NCBI GenBank assembly: GCA_025506515.1
Contig: CM046452.1
Span: 99,170,311 to 99,234,310 of the forward strand
Source of the DNA: Flaveria trinervia
Lineage: Eukaryota > Streptophyta > Magnoliopsida > Asterales > Asteraceae
Length of the DNA: 64,000 bases
Direction of reading: 5' to 3'
Within the stretch, counting starts at the first letter, position 1. Each line of letters begins with the position of its first letter. Below are positions 1 to 14,094 of the stretch, one piece after another. The position numbers and the translations under genes were made by a program. The notes under the pieces are model-generated. The model did not search any database. It saw only the letters and a program-made list of their open reading frames with translations, and was not told the DNA's origin.

Positions 1-2001
1 TGAATTGACACATTACCTATAATGATGTTTTTCTTGTTCTTTTGTCCTAAACCCAATACCATACTTAGAGCTCCATACTTGGATTGATTTCTCTTATACA
101 ACATACGATGTATGTAACATCTAACCCCACATACCTACCAATATTTCCCGATTAATCCAAAGATGCCATGACTTTTTGTTTGGTTGTCCAAATGTAGTCT
201 TCCATGAGGTCACTCATATTCTCATTGCTCCCACCCAAGCATATTTAGTAGTGAATTGATCATTTCATTCATAGCTCATGCGCCTAAAACCTATTGGCGA
301 TATTTAAAGTAGGAGATTCTTCTAGTTGTGCTATCTCTCCTATGGACATAATATATGAAGTGTGATTTGCCTAAGGCGTAACAGATATCCATTAGATATC
401 ATCAGCCTTAAAGATTTTTGTACCATCTTGGTAAACATAAAACAAAAAGGAGGGGTTCTTCTATCAGTTGCATAATTTGACCCATTATACCAGCCAATAC
501 AAACTCTCTTACACATGAGAAGTTAGACACTTTGTTTTTGTTTGCCTAAGAAGAAATTTCCTAGTAGTTTTCTTATATTCAAGCATGAAATTCTTTTTTG
601 TATCCATAGTTAACAGAAACACAATTTGGGACTCTATTAAGGTGTTAGAAGTAATAACGGTACAAGTTAATCTAAGCATGAATATTATCTGATGCTAGCA
701 TACAAGATCTTGTTATATGATTTCAATAAAGCTACATGGGAAGTAAGTTAATTTAGGACTCAATTAAACTATAGGGGAAGGAAGTTAATTTGGGACTCGA
801 TTCTTTTAATATTCTATGATTTTGGATTTGTGTTTTAGTCATCTACTTAGGCTTGCATGAACTTAGGATGCTTGATATAAGGACGAAGTTAAAATTTTCT
901 TATTGATCATGATTGCCGCTCTTTAATAAGTCATGAAACTTGTTTAAAACTTAGATTTAAAGGTCTAGATAGTAACTTCTCCTCTAGATTCCATATATGT
1001 GTTTTACACCCCTATTAGTCTAGTTATTAATAGCTTTGCAATCTTATGCATAACTTATTGATATATCAAACTATTATCATGTGCTTAATATGTTATTATA
1101 CTCCCAGTTATTAGATACTATTTAGACCTCCATACTTTGTCCTGATAAAACCTAAAAGTGTGTGATCGAGTTGTAAACATACTACTATTATAATGGCGGG
1201 TGGTTGTGGTTATTTACAAACAAATGACAATGTAAACAATGAATAATATGAGAATGTAAAAATAGATAAACTCAACTAGTTATATGATTAGACTAGGAAA
1301 GTTATATATTTGACAAATGGAACCAGACTCATGATAACCTTAGATAGTACTCGTCTAGGGTGATGGCACACAAGATACACACCATTTCACTTTGGTGAAG
1401 CCTTGCATATATAGAGTTTTTTGTTTTCTTATTGTTTTAGGTAATTATGACTTGGTGAATCTTCTCTCATTAATTCACTTCAGACAAATAGGAAAGTTTA
1501 TTATGATAAGTATCCTTTTCTTAGTCATCTTTATGTATTATGGATTGTTATATACTAACTTTTGTCATTTACTAACTCATTGATAGTAATTGAGTTATTT
1601 GATGCCAAATCTTCTTCGGTAGTAACATGCAAGTGTCCTTAGTAGTTACTTAAAAAATTAGCAGTCTTCTGCCCTGTAGTTATAATTCCTCATTAGTAAC
1701 TCCACCATATTACTACTCAAGTATGTTTAGTAGTAGCTTTGTTACTCCTAATATAACTAACGTTCCCTAAATATATAAACCATATCATTTGCATATCAAT
1801 TATCTCTAAAACATCTACAAAAAGTTTTTATTTGGTATTCAATTATTTTATTTTGTATTTTTAAGTGTGAAAGAGATCATGATGAATCAAAAAAGCAAAA
1901 ACAAAAAGAAAATTAATGAAAACCATAACTCCAAAAGCTCAACACGGTCATCCCCACTTGGCACACCCCCATGCCCGACTCCAGCATGCCCTGATGCTAA
2001 T
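1..2001. other. Gene-free AT-rich stretch
   Basis: No coding region, RNA gene or clear transposon end is recognised here. The only open frames are short, and the one at 1392-1583 translates to a hydrophobic low-complexity peptide with no family resemblance. The stretch could be old degenerate transposon sequence, but nothing in it supports a named family. Confidence 0.5.
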
Positions 2002-2125
2002 CTAGTTGTGACGCCCTACATAAATCCCACCCGACTCCTGTGTCTTTCAATATGTAAGACATACCTCGTCAAGGATGGTGACTTCTCGGGTTCATCGAGG
2101 AGAATGAGTCCAAAGGGGGGTTGAT

Positions 2126-2394
2126 TGTGACACCCTACGTAAATCCCACATCGATCGTGAACAGGAGAGGTTCCTGGTTTATAAGGAATGTCCTGCCTCT
2201 AACATCAACAATGCATTTTGGGCATATTGGCTATGGATGAGAGGAGAACTCCACTGTTAAGCGTGCTTAGATGGGAGTAATCTAGGGATGGGTGACCTCC
2301 CTGGAAAGTTTTCAACCGGGCAGCTAAAAGCAAATCTTTGAGCTCCTCATAAGCAAAGCGGACAATATTGTTGGTGTGAGGGCCGGGTTTTAAA
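2126..2394 (+). repeat. Cassandra LTR, middle copy
   Basis: This is a complete LTR starting TGTGACACCC right after a G-rich polypurine tract and ending just before the primer-binding site. It aligns along its whole length with 2506-2775, including the shared stretch TAAATCCCACAT near the start and GGACAATATTG near the end. The last bases read TTTTAAA where the other copy has GTGTTACA, so its 3' terminus has decayed. Confidence 0.8.
2244..2312 (+). promoter_or_regulatory. 5S rRNA-like Pol III promoter block in LTR
   Basis: The block closely follows plant 5S rRNA from GAACTCC through GTTAAGCGTGCTT (box A region) to GGATGGGTGACCTCC (box C region). These are the internal RNA polymerase III control elements. 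In Cassandra they are thought to drive LTR transcription. It is a promoter-like remnant inside an LTR and not a free-standing 5S gene, because the 5' part of 5S RNA is absent. Confidence 0.8.
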
Positions 2395-2397
2395 TAA

Positions 2398-2410
2398 TGG
2401 TATCAGAGTC
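2398..2410 (+). other. Primer-binding site (tRNA-iMet)
   Basis: TGGTATCAGAGTC is the standard plant retrotransposon primer site complementary to the 3' end of initiator methionine tRNA, with one change from TGGTATCAGAGC. It sits immediately after the LTR, as expected. Confidence 0.8.
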
Positions 2411-2505
2411 ATTCCTGTGCTATTCTGGATGTGGGACATACTTCACTGAGGATGGTGACTTCTCGGGATCATCGAGGACGATGAGTCCAAATGGTGGGGG
2501 GTGAT

Positions 2506-2775
2506 TGTGAGACCCTACATAAATCCCACATAGGTCGTGGACAAGAGAGATTCCGGGTTCATAAGGAATGCCATGTCTTTAATATCGCCAATGAGTTTTG
2601 GGCGTATTGGTTGTGGATGAGAGGAGAACTCCACACTTAAGCGTGCTCAGGTGATAGTAATCCAGGGATGAGTGACCTCCGTGGGAAGTTTTCACTTGGG
2701 CATCAAAAATAAAATTCACGAGCTTCTAGTATGCAAATAGGACAATATTGACGGTATGAAAGGCCAAGTGTTACA
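2506..2775 (+). repeat. Cassandra LTR, downstream copy
   Basis: This LTR begins TGTGAGACCC after the polypurine tract and ends with canonical ACA. It carries the second 5S-like block. The downstream flank CTAGC resembles CTAGT in front of the array. Confidence 0.8.
2624..2692 (+). promoter_or_regulatory. 5S rRNA-like Pol III promoter block, second LTR
   Basis: This is the same 5S-derived block as in the other LTR, with TTAAGCGTGCTC and GGATGAGTGACCTCC. One base of the box C region has changed (GGGTGACC to GAGTGACC), which may weaken this copy. Confidence 0.75.
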
Positions 2776-2839
2776 CTAGCAAATCCCTATACCTAACTCC
2801 AAAAAAGATAAATATATTGTCCCCCCGAATAGGGAGAAC

Positions 2840-3180
2840 ACGAGCCATGGCCATCTAACGCGGGGTCGTGCCCAAGCCTAACATGGGATTGACCTTATTA
2901 ACACAGGGTCATGGTCAACGTTTCTTTGCATGTACCAGCCAATAAACTTTATGTACGTTGTGCTTGACACAAAGTCGTACCCATTGGACACAGTGTCATG
3001 CCTGGAACTTTGAAAAGCCTATTATTAGTTGAATATTTACATGCTTGAGGAGGACTTTTGGGAGGTGTAAGGTCTGTGTTTGCTCTCGGGAATCGGTCAT
3101 TTGGAGGTTCCCGAAAGGCTCGAGAAGTCTATTTAACACTTAGAAGAGGCTCGAGATTATTTACTATTACCCATTTTGTG
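2840..3180. repeat. Degenerate LTR-like repeat fragment
   Basis: The stretch is less AT-rich than its surroundings and contains four degenerate copies of a roughly 19-bp motif of the type ACACGGGGTCGTGCCC (about 2858, 2897, 2968 and 2988). Such repeats are common in the U3 part of plant LTR retrotransposons. No LTR borders, primer site or coding remains were found, so the family is not assigned. Confidence 0.35.
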
Positions 3181-6100
3181 TCAACGATTTAATTTTCTTA
3201 TTTTTACGGATGAACGCATTATCATCTTTTGCTTTAGTTGTAATGTTTAAGGTTATTATAACTAAACTCTTATTATCATTCTAATTTGATAAAACTTTAT
3301 GATAAATTAATAATGTGCTTATTATGAATTTAATGTTATGGTAATATATAAGCGCTAAGTCATACAATGTTAAAACATATATGAACCAACATTTATTCAT
3401 AAAATTAATATTCATAATAAACTCATAGCTAATGAACTAGAAATGGTTATTAATAAATCATAACATCATAGTGTTCTGATCATGTGCGGGTTGCTTTTAC
3501 TTTGTCTAAAAAATCTATATTTTTAAAATTAATAATAATTCAAATTAAGGATTCTTATGAACTCTTTTGTTAATATTAAGTTATCTTTATAGATATCGTA
3601 AATTAGAAGAGTGTATAATTTTTACCTACTTCATTAGTGGCTCAGTGGTTGTCTTGTAAGATATTTAGTGCAACTTTCTTTGTCACTACGGGGTCGGTTT
3701 ACTATAACTTCTCATTAACTTATATTTATAAACGTTAATATAATTTCATTAATTAATATGTCTTAACGACTCTATGTCAACTAATCACAATTAACAAGGT
3801 AGAACTCAAATTAGGATGATAGTGTTTTTTACTGAAAAATCCTCAAAGTCACTGTGCTCACTTTTTATTTAGCTTTAAAGTTTTTGTTTAAAGATTTTAA
3901 CATTTTATCACTTTGAAACAAATACAAATATTTCTCTAACCAATTAGTTAATCAATTATAATATTGTACTTTTAACCCTACATGTGCTTATGAATTGATA
4001 TTTGGTTCTTACTATTATTGTACTACCCCACAATAAGTACACTTATATTTTGTGTGTGGTTTAGTATAAACGAAAACTTTTTAAAACTTAATCTTTATAA
4101 AACTCTTTATAAAAAGATATAAACCAATCACACACAATTAGTAACCTAATATATTAACTGTTTTTCATCTGACTAAATTATAGACCCAAACATGTATATA
4201 CAACTATTGCTTGTTAGTACTATTTTGTCATGTATTAAATGATGAATCATGACAATTTCTATATATTCTAAGTCACCGTTGAACTATTAAAAGAGTTTTA
4301 GCAATTCATGAGCTAGTATATAAAACGTATGTGGCATAATGAGCTTGTTAGGTAACAAGTCAATGCATACTCTTGTCTTCCACCCTACCAGTTGATCCAA
4401 CGGGACATCTTGATACTAAAATTAAGTCTCACAATTAAAATATTGATGGTTTAAATCTTATACAATGTGTCATTAAATGAAAGTACATATTTGCTATGTT
4501 CAAATCCGTAGCAAAACAAGTATTAGCTACAAATTTGGTCTTTACGTAATACTATTGTCGCTATTTTTTTTACTACAGATTTTTTCTACGTGCTTATATC
4601 TACTAAGGGTTTAGCTACAAAAATAAGTGTTGTTATTTTAGCTTTGTATTTGGCTATGACTATTTGATATGAAGTTTGCTACAAAAATTTTTACGAGTTA
4701 GTTGCTGATGAAATAGTGATGTATTTATCGCAAAAAACTTCTAAGAATTATTGATCAAAAAAGGTAACATGTACGTAAAAAAGGATTATAGGTTGTTAGA
4801 TCTTTTCACATTTTTTGTTCTGGTTTTTAGCTCAAATAAGGTTGTTTAAGAGGTCGTGTATATTAAAGTTACATTTTTTATGGCTTGACGATCCTTTTCA
4901 CCCGTTTCTTTATTACTTTAATATTTTAATTAACCGATTTGACCCGTCATACATAAAAATAACACAAATCGACTTATCAATTATTAGTACATGTGGTGCA
5001 CTTGCCCTTTTTTAACATTAAATATCCTTTTTATTGTTCGTTGAAACAAGTTTTCAATTACTTTTTATATAGATTGCGACACCTAAATGATCTTCGTGCA
5101 CCTCTTGAACCTAGATATATACATGTCATAACGAGAGAGAATATGTGTGTGAAGAAGTACTTATGTGGTATATGTTAAGTGTACGTATAAAATTTCATCT
5201 TAGTATCTTATATCATTATTATATATGTTTCTTACTTTTATTTTGTTTTCTGTTAATATTCAACTTCTTCAAAGCAAAACATCTTTGTATTTTGATTTTC
5301 AGTGACACTCGACGAACCAACAAATACATCAAACAATAGGAATTGAACGCTTTTCTAATTTGTCTTCATATATTCAAAGTATCCTCATCTACAAACTTAA
5401 TATACTTAAGACAATTAAAGTCACGTATAAGATGGTGTATAACATGGATAAACCTATTTTGATCTTATACTCTTTGAGATGAATATTATGCATTCATGGT
5501 ACATTTATAATTTGCATAGATTATCAGATAACATGATATGACTAAGAAATATCATTAATATTTATTTTAATTAAGCACGTAAATGACCATATATGTACGA
5601 AGATGACATCTATAAAGATGTATATAGATGTGGCATAATGTGTTACTATGGTTAATTAACTATCATGATTTCATAGAGTAATATATGAAACATCAAGACA
5701 ATATATTAATAGCGAATAATGTTTAGCGTGCATATTCAAATATACATAATTTTTTTTGGCGTAAAAAGGTATATTTCTCAACATTCAATGAAGTTGTTTT
5801 TTAATCAACTTTGATACATAGATTGGTTTACTATTTACTTTGTTATAGATACATGAATTGATTATTATAACACGTTTTCTTTCTATATTTTTTTCTATAC
5901 ATATACAAATGCATATAGAAAAAAATAAAGAGTGAAAGGTGCATCAATAACCCAACTGGGTGTTCATATAACCAATGCCTTTTGTTTATAAATAGAACAT
6001 GTGTGATGATGAGTTTAAGCATGTGAAATAGGCACAATTTAAGATGATATGTAACAAAAAAAGTATAAACGAGATGATACTACACATCTTATTTTTTTAA

Positions 6101-6320
6101 TTGCTTTAAATATATGAGATATAATAATTTTTTTTGCCAAACAGTTTAAGCATAATCCTTGATATTACAAAAGTGTATTTGTTGATATAGTACAGTGATC
6201 ACATAATTAAATCTTTCACTACAAAGTAAATTATGTGATTTGCTTTGATTATTCAGAAAACAAATTAAAGTTTATAAAACATTGTAAGCAAGAAGTTAAA
6301 TAATATATGACAATTTAAAA
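3181..6320. other. Gene-free AT-rich stretch
   Basis: No gene is seen. A possible tRNA-like box A (TGGCTCAGTGG) lies at 3638-3648, with only a weak box B partner near 3690. Between 4500 and 4740 the motif GCTACAAAAAT recurs three or more times, which is reminiscent of subterminal repeats of CACTA elements, but no CACTA terminus was found. Confidence 0.4.
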
Positions 6321-6590
6321 ACACGTGGTAACTTCCCGTGAAGTTTGAACATTTATTTCCGGCCTGTATCCTTCACTTATTAAATAAATATTTTTATAAA
6401 TAAGTAAACTAAGTAATTAAATATTTAAATAAAAATATTCTTCTTTAATAATGTATTAAAATATACTAAATTATAAGATTTTAGTTATTTGTTATTTATA
6501 ATTTTTAAAAATTTTATTATTTATTATTCCATTAATGACTAATGACATGTAGCATATAAAATATTAATCAAGTAAATATCTATACTATGT
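6321..6590. repeat. Hairpin-ended dispersed repeat, copy 1
   Basis: This roughly 270-bp AT-rich unit begins with a 6-bp hairpin (AACTTC at 6330, GAAGTT at 6340, loop CCGT). It ends with a block around AATGACATGT near 6535. It is clearly similar to 6811-7095. The layout (hairpin at one end, TGACATGT-type block at the other) resembles short Helitrons read on the minus strand, but no CTRR terminus was found. Confidence 0.5.
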
Positions 6591-6784
6591 GGGTGTTTGG
6601 GAGTGCTTATTTTTATCGACTTTTAACTTTTGAACTTTTGAAAAGTTAAAAAGTCATTTTATAGTGTTTGTCAATGTGATTGTTGTGAGTGAATAAGTTA
6701 ATAAATCAATTCATACTAACTTATTAAATTATTGAAAAAATCAATAAATCAATAAGTTGTTTTTTAAGCATTCCCAAACATACC
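6590..6784. mobile_element. Small MITE
   Basis: The terminal inverted repeats read GGGTGTTTGGGAGTGCTTA at the left. At the right, the reverse complement reads GGTATGTTTGGGAATGCTTA. The interior is AT-rich and non-coding, about 195 bp in all. TIRs of the TGTTTGG type are common in plant hAT-like and PIF-like MITEs. No clear target duplication was found, so the superfamily is left open. Confidence 0.6.
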
Positions 6785-6810
6785 TTATATAATAACATAA
6801 GTTTTATAAG

Positions 6811-7095
6811 AAAACGTGACAACTTCTGTTGAAGTTTGAATCTTTTTTCTTGTCTCTCTCTCTTCTATTAAATAAATATATTATAAATAAGTAAACTAAA
6901 TAATAAATATCCAAAATATTAATATTTTTAACAAATTCTTAAAGATACTAAATTATAAGATGTCAGTTATATCTTATATTAAAATATAATATTATAAATC
7001 TTGATTTTAATTATTTATTTAAACAAATTTAGAATTTTTATTATTTATTATTTTATTAATGGCTAATGACATGTAACATATAAAATATTATTAAA
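6811..7095. repeat. Hairpin-ended dispersed repeat, copy 2
   Basis: This is the second copy of the unit at 6321. Its hairpin has the same arms (AACTTC at 6821, GAAGTT at 6831) but a different loop, TGTT. The shared right block includes TAATGACATGTA. The two copies are in the same orientation, with a MITE lying between them. Confidence 0.5.
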
Positions 7096-7342
7096 GACTA
7101 GTAATTTTAACGTGTTGAATTTTTTCTACCCATATAATACATAAATTTCTAACCTAGTAGGCAGATATAATCATTTAACCAAGATAGTTAAATAATTCAC
7201 CGAAAAGGAGTATCACTTTTAATGACTTTTTTGTAAGGGAACAAAAACCGGCACCAAGTTGCGATAGATTTGACGACGGAAGGGGTTGTGAGTTGTGACC
7301 GAATTTTGACAAACACTTTAACCGGTGTATATTGGACTAGAC

Positions 7343-7544
7343 TCATGTTTGGGATTACTTATTTTTTTTAAATAATTTTTGAAAAATCATTTTTAAAAAT
7401 TTATCCTATTAACTTCTCAAAAGTAACTTACTAACCATTTAAAATCAACTATTTAAACTTTTTCCAAACACATTTATTAACTTATTAATTTTTTAAAAGT
7501 TAATAAGTCAAAAGTTAATCTAAAAGTTGGTTTGCCAAACATGA
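7343..7544. mobile_element. Small MITE, hAT-like
   Basis: This 202-bp non-coding element has TIRs TCATGTTTGG and, at the other end, CCAAACATGA. It is flanked by ACTAGAC (7336-7342) and CCTAGAC (7545-7551), a 6/7 match that is probably the target duplication. The interior is AT-rich with several AAAAGTTAATAA-type segments. Confidence 0.6.
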
Positions 7545-7551
7545 CCTAGAC

Positions 7552-8364
7552 ACAAAACTAATTAATCAAATAAAATATAAAGGTAAATTAAATTAAATCA
7601 TCTCATTACTAATATATTAATTATAAAAATATAAAATAAAATAATATTAGGGTCTTCAAAATCTGCCACTAACAATTTTAATTGAAAATACAAAAATACA
7701 TAACTGTTGGTGATGAGAAAAAATCATAAAAATTTTAACAATAAGATCTCACTTAAAAGTTTTGGGTTAAAGTTGTAACAAAAGCAATAATAAAGGATTA
7801 AAGACTACAGTGACAAACCCTAAATGATCATATAAAAAAGAAGTAATGGACATCTCCCACACTCCCCTGCCCTCCTTTCGAAACACGACTAACAAAGAAA
7901 CAAAGAAAAGAGACAGAAATGGTTTAAAAAGGGAAAAATGCAAGAAGTCAAATAAGAAGCTAAGAAATCATTGACATGATATATATATGATTTATGCTTG
8001 TAACGATTATCCTACTATGTTTGGATGAGAGTTGATCATTGAAGTTTGAATTCTTATCCATTTCCTATTCTAGATGATATAGAAAAACTGACTCCATTGT
8101 TAATGTTTAATCAAGCTTTCTTCAAGATGAGTTCTAGGTCTCATGTTTATATTGTTTTTCATATGCTTTGAGATGATATGTATAGACAATGTTTTTGAAG
8201 TTAGAGATTTGCTACATATTGTTAAAAGTAGATGTTGAAGTTGGCATTTTTACAAAGACGAACTAGGGCTATGATAGCCATGTATAAATATGTATCTATG
8301 CATATCAAAGTATGTAAAGAACCCTAACCAACATTTGATCTAGTATGGAGTGATAATGACTTGG
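7552..8364. other. Gene-free stretch
   Basis: No gene or transposon border was recognised in this AT-rich stretch. Confidence 0.4.
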
Positions 8365-8560
8365 ATTGAGAGTTTACAATTTGTTCTATGAGTTTACATT
8401 AAGTTGTGAGAGATTGACACATGTTATGCGAGATTACACATGTGTGATGAGAGTTTACACTTTGTGCTTGCGAGTTTACAACATGTCCTTCGAGTTTACA
8501 CTTGCTCAAGCTACAAGGTTTACGAGTTTACAACAACGGTTGTGAGTTTACACAAGAGTG
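8365..8560. repeat. Degenerate tandem repeat, 21-bp period
   Basis: About nine copies of a unit with core GAGTTTACA recur at close to 21-bp spacing (around 8369, 8390, 8409, 8430, 8451, 8472, 8492, 8524 and 8544). The spacer is variable and often contains TTGTG or ATGT. The repeat stands out from the AT-rich flanks. It could be a minisatellite or the U3 of a decayed LTR element; no LTR border was found nearby. Confidence 0.65.
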
Positions 8561-9180
8561 TCTAAAACTTTGATTTCACTTAATTTGAATGTGTTAGTTT
8601 CACTAGTAAACTTAAAAGTTACATATTTGACCCATAGATAGTAGAAATCCCATAGTTGAGTGTCTTGATATAGTTTCTTACATTAGTGTAATATAAAGTT
8701 CATAGAAATATGAGGTGTTATTTAAATACAGTATAAAATTTAAGTGTGACATAGTAAAGTATCTTGAAGTGTTACAATATGTAATGGTAAAGGATGAACA
8801 ATAATGTTAAGTCTTATCTATGTGTAAAGAAAGGTTATGTAATAACATGTCAAAGACTTTATGTATGATTAAGTTTTATCTAGGGACAAAACAGTTATGT
8901 CCTTAACTGTAACAAAAAAAAAGAGTTTAAATTCGTACTAGGGTGAAAATAATGAAAAGTCTAACAAAAAAGGAAAGATAAGTCTTGCTTGTGCAAACAA
9001 AAGGGAAAAAAAACAGTATTGTGAACCTGCATTGCTACAATCATGCTTGCAAGAAAGGATATTTATTTCACACACCCTCTTTCTCGTAACAAGTTTTTTA
9101 CGCATGTGAGAGAACACACTGTATTAAATCTACACATTGTAGTTAATATTTACAATATATGAATACACATAAATACACAC

Positions 9181-9184
<4 letters not shown>
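8561..9184. other. Gene-free stretch
   Basis: The stretch is AT-rich with no recognisable gene, transposon end or RNA gene. Confidence 0.4.

Positions 9185-9257
<73 letters not shown>
9185..9257. repeat. (TA)n microsatellite, left
   Basis: A pure TA tract of about 36 units lies immediately left of the terminal inverted repeat starting at 9258. Confidence 0.95.
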
Positions 9258-12312
<3,055 letters not shown>

Positions 12313-12326
12313 AATATTCCTCTACT

Positions 12327-12967
12327 CAAGGGCGGATCCAGAATTCTTTTTCTTTGGGGTCGGTTTTTTGCTTTGTCGAATATACGTGTATATCTCAATT
12401 CAATGCTTGAATTTTGGTTTGGGTCGGGTCCGGTCACACAAAACAAATTACAATCACATTATAAGACATTTGACAGAGATACGAATTCATTAAAAAGTAA
12501 AATACATTACATTCTAGAGTTGTTGTTTATATGTCTTCATCTCTTGAAAAATATCCACTACATAATCAATCGAAACTTTCTTAAAAATGTCTTTCTTAAT
12601 GTAGCAAATGCAAGTATTGTTTAAATTATTCTTCTAAAAAAATTTAGAGATTATTAAGGAATGTTAATATATTAATGAAATATGTGTTAGATGTTTAGTT
12701 AAATAAATGATCTTAAAGATTTTATACAAAATAACCTATTGGTGATTATTCTGATAATACTTTCCTTAACTAAGTGAGTTATTATTTTAATTTTTAATAG
12801 GTTAAACATTCCAACAAAAAATAGGGCTTAGGGGTTGTAAATTTTTTATAGGGGTCAATTTAAAAAATATACAAGGTTAATAAAAACCCGTAAAAACACG
12901 TTACACATAGAGGGGAAAATATGCGGGGTCGGTTGACCCCTCCTTACCCTTCTAAAGTCTGCCCATG
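12327..12967. mobile_element. Non-autonomous hAT element
   Basis: A perfect 8-bp duplication CCTCTACT flanks the element (12319-12326 and 12968-12975). The ends are CAAGGGCGGATC at the left and, read inward from the right, CATGGGCAGACT. The CA(A/T)GGGC terminus and 8-bp target duplication identify a hAT. The 641-bp interior has an open frame (part of 12202-12624) without transposase similarity. A GGGGTC/GACCCC hairpin lies just inside the right end. Confidence 0.85.
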
Positions 12968-12975
12968 CCTCTACT

Positions 12976-13015
12976 GTAATGTAGGGAGGAGTCGGTTGAC
13001 TCCTCCCTACATTAC
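12976..13015. other. 18-bp perfect palindrome
   Basis: GTAATGTAGGGAGGAGTC (12976-12993) is followed by the loop GGTT and its exact reverse complement (12998-13015). It lies just outside the hAT target duplication. Its centre repeats a 23-bp block found inside the hAT at 12925-12947 (20 of 23 bases match). Confidence 0.85.
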
Positions 13016-13322
13016 AAGGTGCAAATATCTAACATCATCCGGCGCATCACCACAAGATATTGATCGGTACCCTTCTCTAACATTATCCAGTGGATCATAC
13101 CATAGAATGTTTGTCATTCTGACAAAACATGATGTTGATACATATATGTACCTAGATCCTGATCTGAATGTAATATGTCTTACACTTATGTAATTATTGG
13201 GTACTTAATGAAATACAAAATGTTTGGTTGTGTCTATAATGTTTAATATTTCATTAATGAGTTGTTTAACGTATATTGATTTGATTATATAGGTTTGTGA
13301 TTGTTTGAATTGTTATGCATAA
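13016..13322. other. Gene-free stretch
   Basis: No gene or transposon border is recognised between the palindrome and the Copia LTR. The bases just before 13323, CATAA, may be half of a target duplication. Confidence 0.4.
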
Positions 13323-13863
13323 TGTTATAATATTAAATAAATTCAAACTTGGTGAAGTGAAGTTCTCATGCGTCCGATTGGACCATGCGCCCCAACAGTG
13401 GTCATGCGTCCGAATGGACATGCGACTGAGTGTCTATACGCCTAAATAGTTCATACGCCTGAACAACTTCATGCGTCTGACTCAGTCGCACGACTAAACA
13501 CTCAGTTATGTGAATGGATCAACCGCATGGCTCAATCGCACGAATGAACCATGCTAATGGTTCAGTCGCCCGAATGAGCAACCCTAACCTATAAATACCA
13601 CATAATTCGTGGAAAAACGTAAGCATTCAATCCACTTCGACTCTAGACGTACCCTAGCCGTCCAGAAGCCTCTAAGTTCGTACTCCAAGTTCATAGAACG
13701 CGGTAGATCGATTCCTAATCGATTCTTGACGTTAGATTCAATACATTATTGTGTCTACGTGCGTTCTCACTAATTGGATCGCCAATCAAATAGGATTCTG
13801 CACTATTTGGTTTGGTTTAACACGTTAGTTAGTTGGTGTTTGGTCAAATACGAGATCCTAACA
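13323..13863 (+). repeat. Copia 5' LTR
   Basis: The LTR starts TGTTATAAT (an alternative start is TGTTATGC at 13311) and ends CCTAACA, directly before the primer site at 13866. It holds U3 repeats of a CATGCGNNYGAATGG / CAGTCGCACGACT type (about 13362-13580) and a TATA box, TATAAATA, at 13590-13597, which predicts an RNA start near 13620. No second copy of this LTR exists in the window, because the 3' end of the element has been replaced. Confidence 0.75.
13590..13597 (+). promoter_or_regulatory. LTR TATA box
   Basis: TATAAATA lies in the LTR downstream of the iterated U3 repeats and upstream of the predicted R region. Confidence 0.6.
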
Positions 13864-13865
13864 AG

Positions 13866-13877
13866 TGGTATCAGAGC
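13866..13877 (+). other. Primer-binding site (tRNA-iMet)
   Basis: TGGTATCAGAGC lies three bases after the LTR end. It matches the canonical initiator-methionine tRNA primer site of plant Copia elements. Confidence 0.85.
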
Positions 13878-14094
13878 TATTGGCTCTTGAATACGTGTTG
13901 ATTCAATAGTTTTTGACACAAAAATTGTGTTTTTGCATAAAAAACGCAGTCTTTTTGTGTCTAATGGAGTATTAGACGTTTCCTGATCGAAAAGTGTAGT
14001 TTTTCCGGCATACGGCTATTAGGGTTTGGTAAAATTCGAGTTTTTACGGCCAAAACAAGTTTAACCTACGAATTATCAAACTTCAGCAGGTTCA

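Larger units (their letters stand above)
2007..2775 (+). mobile_element. Tandem Cassandra (TRIM) retrotransposon
   Basis: This is a non-coding miniature LTR retrotransposon. Two near-complete LTRs (2126-2394 and 2506-2775, about 270 bp, beginning TGTGA and ending TTACA or a decayed form) flank a 111-bp internal region. That region starts with a tRNA-iMet-type primer site, TGGTATCAGAGTC, at 2398 and ends in a G-rich polypurine tract at about 2489-2504. Both LTRs contain a 5S rRNA-like block, which is the hallmark of Cassandra. Upstream, 2007-2125 holds a third LTR start fused by deletion to a second copy of the internal region, so the order is LTR(deleted)-internal-LTR-internal-LTR. CTAGT before 2007 and CTAGC after 2775 look like a decayed 5-bp target duplication around the whole array. 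The element depends on another element's enzymes for movement. Confidence 0.85.

Noticed and set aside
2244..2692. 5S rRNA genes
   Set aside because: Only the inner promoter part of 5S is present, and it lies inside LTRs; this is Cassandra and not a 5S array.
4500..4740. CACTA element based on GCTACAAAAAT repeats
   Set aside because: No CACTA terminus or target duplication found; kept only as a remark.
8365..8560. CRISPR array because of regular spacing
   Set aside because: This is a plant nuclear sequence; the repeats are short and degenerate and the spacing equals the repeat period with no unique spacers.
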